Of a DNA stretch of 64,000 nt, positions 43,903 through 52,573 are shown piece by piece. The stretch is from Acetitomaculum ruminis DSM 5522 (GTDB lineage Bacteria; Bacillota; Clostridia; Lachnospirales; Lachnospiraceae). A program made the position numbers and the translations under genes. The stretch's first letter is position 1. The number at the start of each line of letters is the position of its first letter. The stretch is taken from positions 1-64,000 of the forward strand of contig NZ_FOJY01000017.1 in the NCBI RefSeq assembly GCF_900112085.1, given 5' to 3'. The notes under the pieces are model-generated. The model saw only the letters and a program-made list of their open reading frames with translations, was not told where the DNA came from and searched no databases.

Positions 43903-44733
43903 CTAAATTTCCACTTCCAAAAGAATCGGTGTGTGGTCTTGTCTTGGACCGGAGTCTATCATAGATGATTGTTTTACTTTTTCTTTGATTCTTTCGCTTA
44001 CTAAAAAGTAGTCTATTCTCCAGCCGGAGTTATTTTGTTTACTGGTTTTTATTCTTTGTGCCCACCAGGAATAAACATCTTTTATGTCGCCGTTAATGAA
44101 ACGGAAGGTATCAATAAATCCCTTGTTTAAAAGATTGGTGAATCCTTCTCTTTCTTCGTCAGTAAATCCGGCGGAAAAGTGGTTGCTGTCAGGGTTTTTC
44201 AGGTCTATTTCTTTATGAGCCACATTAAAGTCTCCGCAGGCGATAACAGGCTTTTTATCATCTAATTCTTTTAAATAATTTGCATAGGCTATGTCCCATT
44301 GTTGCCTTTCTTTAAGCCTTTTTAAGCCATCCCCGGCATTTGGGGTATATACATTTACCAGATAAAAGTCGTCAAATTCTAAGGTTAGAAGCCTTCCTTC
44401 CTCATCCATGGTATCAGGTGCCCCGATTTTTGGAGTATCTTTTGTGGGACTAAAATTTTTTTTATATAAAACCATTGTTCCTGCATAGCCCTTTTTGGCA
44501 GGGGGAGCAGAACTTACCCATTCATATTTATAATCCGGAAAATATTCTGAAAGTTTTTCCATATGTTTTTTTGATGGGCCGGTAGATGGAAGTTTGGTTT
44601 CTTGTATTGCAATTACATCAGCATCTTCTTTTACCAAAGTATCAAGGACATCTCTTGAAAGCTTTGCCCTGGCAGAATCTGATGTTAAGGCTGCATTTAG
44701 GGAATCTATATTCCAGGATATTAATTTTGTCAT
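43903..44733 (-). CDS. xth: Exodeoxyribonuclease III family DNA repair enzyme
   Basis: AP endonuclease and 3'-5' exonuclease of base-excision repair, 276 residues. Motifs: KLISWNIDSLNA (N-terminal Asn), VIAIQETKLP (metal-binding Glu), YTPNAGDGLKRL, ACGDFNVAHKEIDL (Asp and Asn), YSWW and RIDYFLVS, ending GPRQDHTPI (catalytic His). All catalytic residues of the family are present. It follows carB by 18 bases on the same strand and has its own AAGGAAGG ribosome site. Confidence 0.95.
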   Translation of the reverse strand: MTKLISWNIDSLNAALTSDSARAKLSRDVLDTLVKEDADVIAIQETKLPSTGPSKKHMEKLSEYFPDYKYEWVSSAPPAKKGYAGTMVLYKKNFSPTKDTPKIGAPDTMDEEGRLLTLEFDDFYLVNVYTPNAGDGLKRLKERQQWDIAYANYLKELDDKKPVIACGDFNVAHKEIDLKNPDSNHFSAGFTDEEREGFTNLLNKGFIDTFRFINGDIKDVYSWWAQRIKTSKQNNSGWRIDYFLVSERIKEKVKQSSMIDSGPRQDHTPILLEVEI

Positions 44734-44751
44734 GTTTACCTTCCTTTTTAT

Positions 44752-47700
44752 TTATCGTATTTTTGAATGCCATTCCTGTAAGGATTTTATTTCATCATCG
44801 CCATTTTGGGATACATTCTTTATACCTTCTACTGCTGCCTTTGCCCCTGTTATGGTGGTAATATAGGCAACCTGTGCCTTTATGGCTGTTTTTCTAAGAT
44901 AGCTGTCGTCATGGATGCTTTCTTTGCCACTTGGAGTATTTATTACCAGGTCAATATCCTTGTTGGTTATCATATCCATTATATTCGGTCGTCCCTCATA
45001 GAGTTTTTTTACTTTTGTAACTTCTATGCCGGCTTCATTAATTTTGTCATAGGTCTGACCTGTTGCTACTATTTTAAAGCCTGCCTCTTTAAGCATTTTA
45101 GCAAGTTCCGGGGCTTCGTCTTTATCTTTTCTATTAAGAGAAATAAGGGCACATCCACTTAAAGGTAGGGTCTGGTTTGCAGCTTCTTGAGCCTTATAAA
45201 AAGCTTCTGAATTAGTATTTGATATTCCCAAAACCTCTCCTGTTGAACGCATTTCCGGACCAAGTACCGGGTCAACTTCCGGAAACATATTAAATGGAAA
45301 AACTGCCTCTTTTACCCCGTAGTATGGTATTTCTTTTTCTTTTAATTCTTTTAAAGGTGAAGTTCTTCCTGTAAACTGAGCAGTTAATATATCAACAGCC
45401 AATGGTACCATTCTTATTCCACATACCTTTGAAACCAATGGCACTGTACGGGATGCCCTTGGATTTGCCTCTATTACAAATACCTTGTCATTTTCAATGG
45501 CATATTGTATATTCATTAATCCCACAACATTCATTTCTTCAGCGATTTTTTTGGTATAATCCTTTATTATTTCAAGATTTTTTGGTGAAATATGCTTTGA
45601 TGGAATGATGCAGGCGGAATCTCCGGAATGTATTCCTGCCAGTTCTATATGCTCCATTACTGCAGGTACAAAGGCTGTTTTTCCATCGCTTATGGCATCA
45701 GCTTCACATTCTAAGGCGTGGTTTAAAAATCTGTCTATAAGTATAGGTCTGTCAGGAGTTACACCTATAGCTTTATCCATATAATCTTTTAAGCTTTCAT
45801 CGTCATAAACCACTTCCATTCCCCTTCCTCCAAGGACGAAGGACGGACGAACCATTACCGGATAGCCGATTTGACCTGCTGCCTTTAAGGCTTCTTCAAT
45901 GGTTGATGCCATAGCTGCCTCAGGCATTGGTATCCCCAGTTTATCCATTACATTTCTAAACTGGTCTCTGTCTTCTGCTAAAGCTATTACCTCAGGAGTG
46001 GTTCCCAATATGTTTACACCGTTTTTCTTAAGGCTTTCAGCCAAATTTAATGGAGTCTGACCTCCAAACTGGGCAATTACCCCTACAGGTTTTTCTTTTT
46101 TATAGATACTTAATACATCTTCTAAGGTAAGGGGCTCAAAATATAATTTATCCGAGGTATCGTAATCTGTTGAAACGGTTTCAGGATTACAGTTTACTAT
46201 TATTGTTTCAAAGCCCAGCTTTTTAAGGGATTTGGCAGCATGAACGCAGCAATAGTCAAATTCTATACCCTGACCTATTCTGTTTGGACCTCCTCCAAGT
46301 ATCATTACTTTTTTCTTTTCATTTTGTACAGGATTATTGTCCTTGCCATTGTAGGTGGAATAAAAATATGAGCTGTCTTTTGTTCCACTTACATGAACCT
46401 TATCCCAGTTTTCCGTTATCCCCAGTTCTTCTCTTTTATTTCTAATGTCATCTTCAGAAATTTCCAGAATTTTGGCTAAATATTTATCTGAAAAGCCGTC
46501 TTTTTTTGCCTGTATTAAAGCATCATCTGATGGGAGTTTTCCCTTATTTAAAAGAAGTTTTTCCTCTTCCTCTACAAGCTCTTTCATTTCTTTAATGAAG
46601 AATTTTTTTACTTTTGTTATGTCATAGATTTCATCTACTGTGGCACCTTTTCTAAGGGCTTCATACATTTGAAAATGTCTTAAGCTTGAAGGGGTTATAA
46701 GCTCTTTTAATAATTCTTCTTTGGACAATTCATTTAAATTTTTTACAAAACCTAAGCCGTAGCAGTCTTTTTCCAAGGAGCGAATGGCTTTTTGGAAGGC
46801 TTCTTTGTAATTTTTTCCTATGCTCATTACTTCTCCCACGGCTCTCATTTGGGTGCCCAGGCGGTCTTGTACATTTTTGAATTTTTCAAAGGCCCAGCGG
46901 GCAAATTTTACTACTACATAATCCCCGTCCGGCTTATATTTATCAAGACTTCCATATTTTCCGCAGGAAATTTCTTTTAGGGTAAGTCCTGTGGCTAACT
47001 GTGCCGAAACATGGGCAATTGGAAAGCCTGTTGCCTTTGAGGCAAGGGCAGAGGAACGGGATGTTCTTGGGTTTATTTCTATTACTATTACTCTATCAGA
47101 TACAGGATCATGGGCAAACTGTACATTGGTTCCCCCGATAACACCGATATGCTCAACTATTTTATAGGCCTGCTCCCTAAGTTTTTCTTCTAATTTTTTG
47201 TCAATTGTTAAAAATGGTGCCGTACAAAATGAATCTCCTGTATGCATACCCACAGGGTCAACATTTTCTATAAAGCAAATGGTTATCATGTTATTATCTT
47301 TATCTCTTACAACTTCAAGTTCTAACTCTTCCCAGCCTAAAATGGACTCTTCTACCAAAACCTGACCGATAAGGCTGGCCTTTAAGCCCCTTTCGCAAAC
47401 TGTTTTTAACTCTTCTTTATTGTAAACCAGTCCGCCACCGGCTCCCCCCATGGTGTAGGCAGGTCTTAATACCACAGGATATCCAAGTTCTTTTGCTATG
47501 TTTAAGGCTTCTTCCACAGAATAGGCTTCCTTGCTTCTTGCCATTTCTATGCCCAGCTTATTCATTGTGTCCTTAAATTCGATACGGTCTTCTCCCCGCT
47601 CTATGGCATCTACCTGAACTCCAATTACTTTTACATTGTATTTATCAAGGATACCTTCTTTATATAATTGAGAACAAAGATTTAAGCCTGACTGTCCTCC

Positions 47701-47970
47701 CAGGTTTGGAAGCAGGGCATCCGGCTTTTCTTTTTTTATAATTTGCTCTAATCTTTTTACATTTAAGGGCTCTATGTAGGTAATATCCGCCATCTCAGGG
47801 TCTGTCATAATGGTGGCAGGATTGGAATTTACCAGTACTGTTTCGTAACCTAAGCTTCTTAATGCTTTTAAAGCCTGGGTTCCGGAATAGTCAAATTCAC
47901 AGGCCTGGCCTATAATAATAGGGCCTGAGCCGATAATGAGAACTTTTTTTATATCTTTTCTTTGTGGCAT
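44752..47970 (-). CDS. carB: Carbamoyl-phosphate synthase large subunit
   Basis: Makes carbamoyl phosphate for pyrimidines and arginine from ammonia (delivered by CarA), bicarbonate and two ATP. The 1072-residue chain has two ATP-grasp halves. The first starts KKVLIIGSGPIIIGQACEFD, with RPAYTMGGAGGG. The second starts VMILGGGPNRIGQGIEFD, with RPSFVLGGRGMEV. A C-terminal MGS-like regulatory domain (about residues 930-1072) follows. The ATG at 47970 has AAGGAG upstream; the longer frame adds 19 residues that do not belong. The partner carA is not in the window, which is unusual because carAB are normally adjacent. Confidence 0.96.
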   Translation of the reverse strand: MPQRKDIKKVLIIGSGPIIIGQACEFDYSGTQALKALRSLGYETVLVNSNPATIMTDPEMADITYIEPLNVKRLEQIIKKEKPDALLPNLGGQSGLNLCSQLYKEGILDKYNVKVIGVQVDAIERGEDRIEFKDTMNKLGIEMARSKEAYSVEEALNIAKELGYPVVLRPAYTMGGAGGGLVYNKEELKTVCERGLKASLIGQVLVEESILGWEELELEVVRDKDNNMITICFIENVDPVGMHTGDSFCTAPFLTIDKKLEEKLREQAYKIVEHIGVIGGTNVQFAHDPVSDRVIVIEINPRTSRSSALASKATGFPIAHVSAQLATGLTLKEISCGKYGSLDKYKPDGDYVVVKFARWAFEKFKNVQDRLGTQMRAVGEVMSIGKNYKEAFQKAIRSLEKDCYGLGFVKNLNELSKEELLKELITPSSLRHFQMYEALRKGATVDEIYDITKVKKFFIKEMKELVEEEEKLLLNKGKLPSDDALIQAKKDGFSDKYLAKILEISEDDIRNKREELGITENWDKVHVSGTKDSSYFYSTYNGKDNNPVQNEKKKVMILGGGPNRIGQGIEFDYCCVHAAKSLKKLGFETIIVNCNPETVSTDYDTSDKLYFEPLTLEDVLSIYKKEKPVGVIAQFGGQTPLNLAESLKKNGVNILGTTPEVIALAEDRDQFRNVMDKLGIPMPEAAMASTIEEALKAAGQIGYPVMVRPSFVLGGRGMEVVYDDESLKDYMDKAIGVTPDRPILIDRFLNHALECEADAISDGKTAFVPAVMEHIELAGIHSGDSACIIPSKHISPKNLEIIKDYTKKIAEEMNVVGLMNIQYAIENDKVFVIEANPRASRTVPLVSKVCGIRMVPLAVDILTAQFTGRTSPLKELKEKEIPYYGVKEAVFPFNMFPEVDPVLGPEMRSTGEVLGISNTNSEAFYKAQEAANQTLPLSGCALISLNRKDKDEAPELAKMLKEAGFKIVATGQTYDKINEAGIEVTKVKKLYEGRPNIMDMITNKDIDLVINTPSGKESIHDDSYLRKTAIKAQVAYITTITGAKAAVEGIKNVSQNGDDEIKSLQEWHSKIR

Positions 47971-48808
47971 TTTTCTCTCCTTTTTGTAAAATTTTCTTTT
48001 TTTAAGGTATTGATGTGTATTAATCAAAAATTTCTTTAATTATAACATAATATTTATACATTATTCGGAGTAAGTTTCCTTTTGTTTAAAAGAGTTAATA
48101 CTTTATGCCTTTTTTCATGGTCAGAGTGAAAAAATTTATAGAAAATTTAAAAAATATCCCCCCTTGTGGCTTAAATTCCCAAATATTATCTGATATTATT
48201 TTGTCAGTGCAAAAAATATTGCATTAAGCCCGTAAGTATTTGGTGAAATTTTACAGCTTATACTTAATAAAGCTTACCTTTTGCCAATGCCCAATAACTA
48301 ATTTAAAAATTTTTCCTATATAGTATGTGCATTTAACATTAAAAATGATTTTGCTTCTTTTTTAGGGAATTTTGGCAATTGCTTTGCTTTTAGGGTGGAT
48401 TTCATTTTTACAAAAAGATGACAAGAACCGGATTTTGCTTTTTTCCTTTTTTTAGGTTTCTTTTAAAGATTGCCAGAAGGAAACCTAAGACTTAAGTTCT
48501 TAATCCAAAGGTTTTACGGTAAGTTTAATCCTGCTTACCTTGTAAGTGTCAATGTTTTCTTCGTCCTTATTGACATTTAAAATTATGTCCTGGCTGAATT
48601 TTCAGTCTAAATGAACTTAATCTATCTCACACACACATTTGGAATAAATGTAAATTTCCTAAACAATGAGTTTTGATTAACTTTTTCTTGCTACTTGTTA
48701 AGTCTTTTTGTTTAGTGAGTCAGTTTTGCTTCCACAATAAAAGTGGAAGCAAGACTACTCACTATTTTTTTCTCACAAATGAAGAAAAAGGACATATTGA
48801 CACTGTTG
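47971..48808. other. 838-bp non-coding stretch upstream of carB
   Basis: No frame here looks like a protein. On the minus strand several small hairpins are visible, including GGTAAGC/CTTACC near 48510-48540 and AGGTTTC/GAAACCT near 48450-48490. A TATAAT near 48056 may serve carB. I did not find a PyrR, purine or other known leader element. Poly-T and poly-A tracts are dense, as in decayed DNA. Confidence 0.5.
48714..48775 (+). terminator. Strong plus-strand terminator-like hairpin with no plus-strand gene before it
   Basis: The arms AGTGAGT-CA-GTTTTGCTTCCAC and GTGGAAGCAAGAC-T-ACTCACT form an imperfect stem of about 20 pairs with a seven-base loop, followed by ATTTTTTT on the plus strand. 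The minus-strand orientation is followed by A residues, so it does not fit as terminator for the methyltransferase gene, although it lies just past that gene. Confidence 0.65.
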
Positions 48809-49396
48809 TTATATTTTTTTCCCTGTTATCTGGTACATTTCCTCGTTGGATATTTTCTTTGTGACTTGAAGATATTTTCCGAAAATTTTAGAAAGTTCTT
48901 CTATTTCCATTAGGCCATTTGATACATGTTTTGCTATACCTTCATGGTGACTGTCTATTTTTTCTCTACTCATTGAGTGGGCAACTGTAAGGATTCCTCC
49001 CTCTAAGAGCTTATTTGACAGGCACAAAATCAGTCTGTCAGGGTCTGGAAAATGGGGAAAAGCATTATAAACTACTATGCAATCATATTTTTCTAAAACA
49101 CACTCTTCCACATCGCCACAAATTAATTTAACCCCTGGCAGGTTTTCGTACTTTTTTTGGGCAAGTTCTATCATATTGGGAGATATGTCGATTCCCGTTA
49201 CTTCTGATACTTGTCTTTTTATGTAATCTTTTATTAAGGTTCCGGTACCGCAGGCCACATCCAAAACTTTTTTTCCTTTAAATACACCGGCATTATCCAG
49301 TATTTTATTAACTTTTTTATCTGAACGAATTTCCATATCGTCCCATTGGTAAGCTAAATTGTCAAAAAAAGTTATTACATCTTGTTTTTTTATCAT
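48809..49396 (-). CDS. Class I SAM-dependent methyltransferase
   Basis: A 195-residue protein. SAM-binding motif I KVLDVACGTGTLI lies at about residues 44-56, followed by VTGIDISPNMIELA (motif II acidic residue) and DCIVVYNAFPHFPD (motif III/IV). The substrate is not recognisable. It is the last gene of the metal-chelate importer operon, 47 bases after the binding protein gene, so its substrate might be linked to the imported chelate. That is inference. Confidence 0.85.
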   Translation of the reverse strand: MIKKQDVITFFDNLAYQWDDMEIRSDKKVNKILDNAGVFKGKKVLDVACGTGTLIKDYIKRQVSEVTGIDISPNMIELAQKKYENLPGVKLICGDVEECVLEKYDCIVVYNAFPHFPDPDRLILCLSNKLLEGGILTVAHSMSREKIDSHHEGIAKHVSNGLMEIEELSKIFGKYLQVTKKISNEEMYQITGKKI

Positions 49397-49443
49397 ATTT
49401 TTTATCCCCTTATGAACTTGGAAAGATTAAGCTATAACCTTCT

Positions 49444-50643
49444 TTACTTAAAGAAAGAATTTGTGTCAATTTTTTGATATCCTCCAAAACTTGCCGGTTT
49501 TGAAAAGATTTCTTTGGCCATTTCCTTTCCTAAAAATGCTTTTGTTACTTCATTTGTTTTTTGGGTAATGTCAATGTCCTCAAATTTGTCCGGGTATACT
49601 GTTTTAGCAATGTACCAGGTGTTTATAAGGGCAGTTTCATAATTTGTATAATAAGCATTAAATGCCATTTCCAGATATACATTTCCCTCTTTCCATGCTT
49701 TCATTGTATCAAACATGGAAGGGTCTTCTTCATATAAAGGTTTTATATTTTTTACAGCTGCCGCATCTATAAACATAATGTCTGTATCTGCACCAAGGCT
49801 TACAAATTTTTCTGATTCTATTTCCTGGACTCCGTCTGCCTCTAATCCGGTAACTACATTTTTTACATTGGCAACCTTAAATGATACATAATTTTGTGCT
49901 GTCATTAAGTGATTTGTGGTTCCCCAATTTCCAAGACCGCAGATATAAACTGAAGGTTTTTCCTCTTCTTTAATATCTGAAGTTCTTTTTGTTATGTCTT
50001 CTTTTTCTTTAGTAATATAATTTACAAGACTTTCTGCCTTATCTTCTTTTTCAAAAATTTCTCCCAAAAGATTCATTGATTCAAAAAAAGCATCATCAAA
50101 CACTCCCATAGGGCCGGTTTTTAAGGTAATTACCGGAACATTAAGCTGTTCTTGTAAAGCATCTTCTTTATCTGCATCTTCATATTCTGAAATTACTATG
50201 TCCGGTTTGCAGCTAAGGATTTTTTCTGCCTCTGCCGCCTGGGCATTTGGGCCTCCCACACCACAGGAAGGAAGTTGTGAAAATACTTCTTCATTAGCTA
50301 TTACATAAGGACGGGCTACACCGTCAAACATTTGTGGTCTTTCACTTAGAGATGTATTGTCAATATCCTCCACACCTGAAAGCAGGGAAACATCACCAAT
50401 GTAGCTGTACATACGAAGGGCTCCCGCACCTATGCATACTACTTTTTTGTAACTACCAGGATTTACTGTTACCTTTCTTCCAATCATGTCAGTTACTTCA
50501 GTTTCTGAAGTTTCATCTGCATTGGCTGTGGTAGGAGTTTTTTCGTCTGATAAAGCAGTAGCTTTTTCATTATTTCCACATGCCGTTAAAGCAATAATTG
50601 TTAAAATTGTTAAAATAATTGATATAAGTTTTTTATTTTTCAT
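49444..50643 (-). CDS. Metal-chelate ABC substrate-binding lipoprotein (FecB/BtuF type)
   Basis: A lipoprotein of about 399 residues in the PF01497 family. The lipobox LTAC follows a hydrophobic stretch rich in Ile. TDMIGRKVTVNPGSYKKVVC opens the first lobe, and KPDIVISEYEDADKEDALQ and LGADTDIMFIDAAAV follow. The ligand could be an iron siderophore, haem, a corrinoid or an oxyanion. The ATG at 50643 follows GGAGG and overlaps the end of the ATPase gene by 11 bases. Confidence 0.88.
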   Translation of the reverse strand: MKNKKLISIILTILTIIALTACGNNEKATALSDEKTPTTANADETSETEVTDMIGRKVTVNPGSYKKVVCIGAGALRMYSYIGDVSLLSGVEDIDNTSLSERPQMFDGVARPYVIANEEVFSQLPSCGVGGPNAQAAEAEKILSCKPDIVISEYEDADKEDALQEQLNVPVITLKTGPMGVFDDAFFESMNLLGEIFEKEDKAESLVNYITKEKEDITKRTSDIKEEEKPSVYICGLGNWGTTNHLMTAQNYVSFKVANVKNVVTGLEADGVQEIESEKFVSLGADTDIMFIDAAAVKNIKPLYEEDPSMFDTMKAWKEGNVYLEMAFNAYYTNYETALINTWYIAKTVYPDKFEDIDITQKTNEVTKAFLGKEMAKEIFSKPASFGGYQKIDTNSFFK

Positions 50644-51400
50644 TTTCTCCTCCAATAATTAATTTTTCACCGTCTATATCTATAATCCTTACCTTTATAT
50701 TAAAGGTTTCTTTTATCATATCCGGCGTGATTTCATCTTTTTTCACATCATAAATGATTTTTCCCTCTTTCAGAAAAAAAAGCCTGTCCCCTAAAAAGGT
50801 CGCCTGGTTTAAATCATGTAATGAAGTTAAGATGGTAATGTTTAATTCTTTTGCAAGTTTTTTTGCCTCTTTTAGAATCAGTTGCTCATTGGCAATGTCA
50901 AGATTACCCGTGGGCTCATCAAAAATAAGCATTTCAGGCTCAGCTGCCATGGCTCTTGCAATGGCAATTTTCTGCCTTTCTCCCCCGGATAATTCATTAA
51001 CATTTTTAGCGGCTAATTTTTCAAGGCGCATTTTTTTTATGACCTCGCAGACTTTTTTGTGGTCATTTTCTGATACCCTATAGCCAAAACAGGATATTCT
51101 GCCGGTCATTATAGTGTCATAAACACTAAGGGCTCCATATCTTATATTCTGAGGAACATAGCCGATATATTTTGCCCTTTCCACTTCTTTTAGCTTACTC
51201 ATCTCCTTTTCATCAAACAAAATCTCTCCGGACACAGGTTTTTCTATCCCTAAAATGTTTTTAAAAAGAGTAGTCTTTCCTGCACCATTTTCTCCCAAAA
51301 GAATACCGATTTCTCCCGGTTTAAGTTTTAAATTTACCCCCTTTAAAATGTCATTTCCTTTCTTTTTGTATCTAAAGACGAGATTTTTTATTTCAAACAT
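50633..51400 (-). CDS. Metal-chelate ABC transporter ATPase (FecE/BtuD type)
   Basis: A 255-residue ATPase. Walker A GENGAGKTT, the Q-loop GYVPQNI, signature ELSGGERQKIAIARA and Walker B MLIFDEPTGNLD are present. The preferred ATG at 51400 has GGAGGG upstream and shares one base with the stop codon of the permease gene (TAATG), a classic coupling. The open frame extends 84 codons further, but that part overlaps the permease in another frame and is not protein-like. Confidence 0.93.
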   Translation of the reverse strand: MFEIKNLVFRYKKKGNDILKGVNLKLKPGEIGILLGENGAGKTTLFKNILGIEKPVSGEILFDEKEMSKLKEVERAKYIGYVPQNIRYGALSVYDTIMTGRISCFGYRVSENDHKKVCEVIKKMRLEKLAAKNVNELSGGERQKIAIARAMAAEPEMLIFDEPTGNLDIANEQLILKEAKKLAKELNITILTSLHDLNQATFLGDRLFFLKEGKIIYDVKKDEITPDMIKETFNIKVRIIDIDGEKLIIGGENEK

Positions 51401-52458
51401 TAATAATCCCTCCTTTTTGAAAAAATTATAAAAAGGAAAAAAGGTGCTCCCAAAAGTGAGGTAATAGCACCTACCGGCAATGCAGAACCATTTCCAAGGG
51501 TTCTTGAAAAGGTATCTGAGAGAAGTAAAATCAAACTTCCGGTTAATGCAGAAACAGGAATTGTTATGCGATGGTCCTGTCCAAATATTTTTTTTGTAAT
51601 ATGTGGAGCTATTATTCCTATGAAACCTATTATTCCCAGAAATGAAACACACACAGCAGTCAACAATGAAGCTAAAAGCATTGACAAAAACCTGAGCCTG
51701 TTTACATTTATTCCAACTGACTTTGCAACCTGATCGCCACTTAGTACAGCATTATATTTCCAGGATAGAAATGAAAAAACGATTATTGCTATTACAACAA
51801 CTAAAGACATTATCAAATCCACCTTGTAAGTGGCTCGTCCAAGATCCCCAAAATTCCAGATTACAGCCGCCGAAATACCTACATCTGTTGCAAAAAACTG
51901 CAATACAGTTGTGGCTGCCGTCCATATGGAGCCAATGGCAATCCCGGCTAAAACTACTATCCCCGGTAAAAAGGCTCTGATACGGCAAAGACCCAGAATT
52001 AAAAAAATAGAAAATACACAAAAAGCAAAAGCCACTAAAGAAGTGGCATAAGGGTTAGCTGAGGTCTGATAATTAGACAAATTGTTTCCAACATTTAAAA
52101 ATCCCCCTGCAAAGGCTATAATGGATAAATTTGCTCCAAAAACAGCTGCATTTGAAACTCCCAGCGTAGAAGGAGATGCCATGGGATTGTTTAAAACAGT
52201 CTGCATAATGAGTCCAGAAAGTGACAAGCCTGCCCCTGCGACTATAGCAGCCATTATTCTTGGAATTCTGATATTCCAGATTATTCTGCCATTTATTGCG
52301 TCGCCTTTAAAAATAAGTGTATCTGTCACATCTTTTACGGTCATATTAGATGAGCCTGTAAACAAACTTACTATTGCCAAAAATATTACTGCTAAAACTA
52401 CAAATGTTATTACTGTAATGTTCCTGTTTCTGTTTTGTTTATAAATATTCTCATACAT
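51400..52458 (-). CDS. Metal-chelate ABC permease (FecCD family)
   Basis: A membrane protein of about 352 residues with nine to ten helices. IWNIRIPRIMAAIVAGAGLS and MQTVLNNPMASPSTLGVSN are FecCD hallmarks, and GFIGIIAPHITKKIFGQDHR is the coupling loop. A TTG at 52467 is an alternative start; neither start has a strong ribosome site. First gene of the permease-ATPase-binding protein-methyltransferase operon. Upstream on the minus strand is an AT-rich IR (ATAATTT/AAATTAT) of unknown meaning. Confidence 0.92.
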   Translation of the reverse strand: MYENIYKQNRNRNITVITFVVLAVIFLAIVSLFTGSSNMTVKDVTDTLIFKGDAINGRIIWNIRIPRIMAAIVAGAGLSLSGLIMQTVLNNPMASPSTLGVSNAAVFGANLSIIAFAGGFLNVGNNLSNYQTSANPYATSLVAFAFCVFSIFLILGLCRIRAFLPGIVVLAGIAIGSIWTAATTVLQFFATDVGISAAVIWNFGDLGRATYKVDLIMSLVVVIAIIVFSFLSWKYNAVLSGDQVAKSVGINVNRLRFLSMLLASLLTAVCVSFLGIIGFIGIIAPHITKKIFGQDHRITIPVSALTGSLILLLSDTFSRTLGNGSALPVGAITSLLGAPFFLFIIFSKRRDY

Positions 52459-52540
52459 AAGACTCAATATAGCAAATCACTTTTTCACCCACAAGCCCCA
52501 CAGGGGGATAATAAATATATAATTTTAATCATTTAAATTA

Positions 52541-52560
52541 TAAAAAATAAGCAACTTATT
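52541..52560 (-). terminator. Weak terminator after vanT
   Basis: AATAAG-TTG-CTTATT hairpin followed by TTTTTA on the minus strand. It is only six AT-rich pairs. Confidence 0.4.
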
Positions 52561-52573
52561 AAAGTATTTTCAC

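Noticed and set aside
47971-48200. PyrR attenuator or purine riboswitch upstream of carB
   Set aside because: No PyrR-binding loop consensus or purine riboswitch core could be found.
48673-48864. Plus-strand frame in the non-coding block
   Set aside because: Its sequence runs through the large hairpin and has no ribosome site or family resemblance.
51401-51652. 84-codon N-terminal extension of the metal-chelate ATPase
   Set aside because: It overlaps the permease gene in another frame and the internal ATG at 51400 has GGAGGG and a TAATG coupling.
51752-52021. Overlapping frames inside the FecCD permease
   Set aside because: Both-strand shadows of a clear permease; no ribosome sites.
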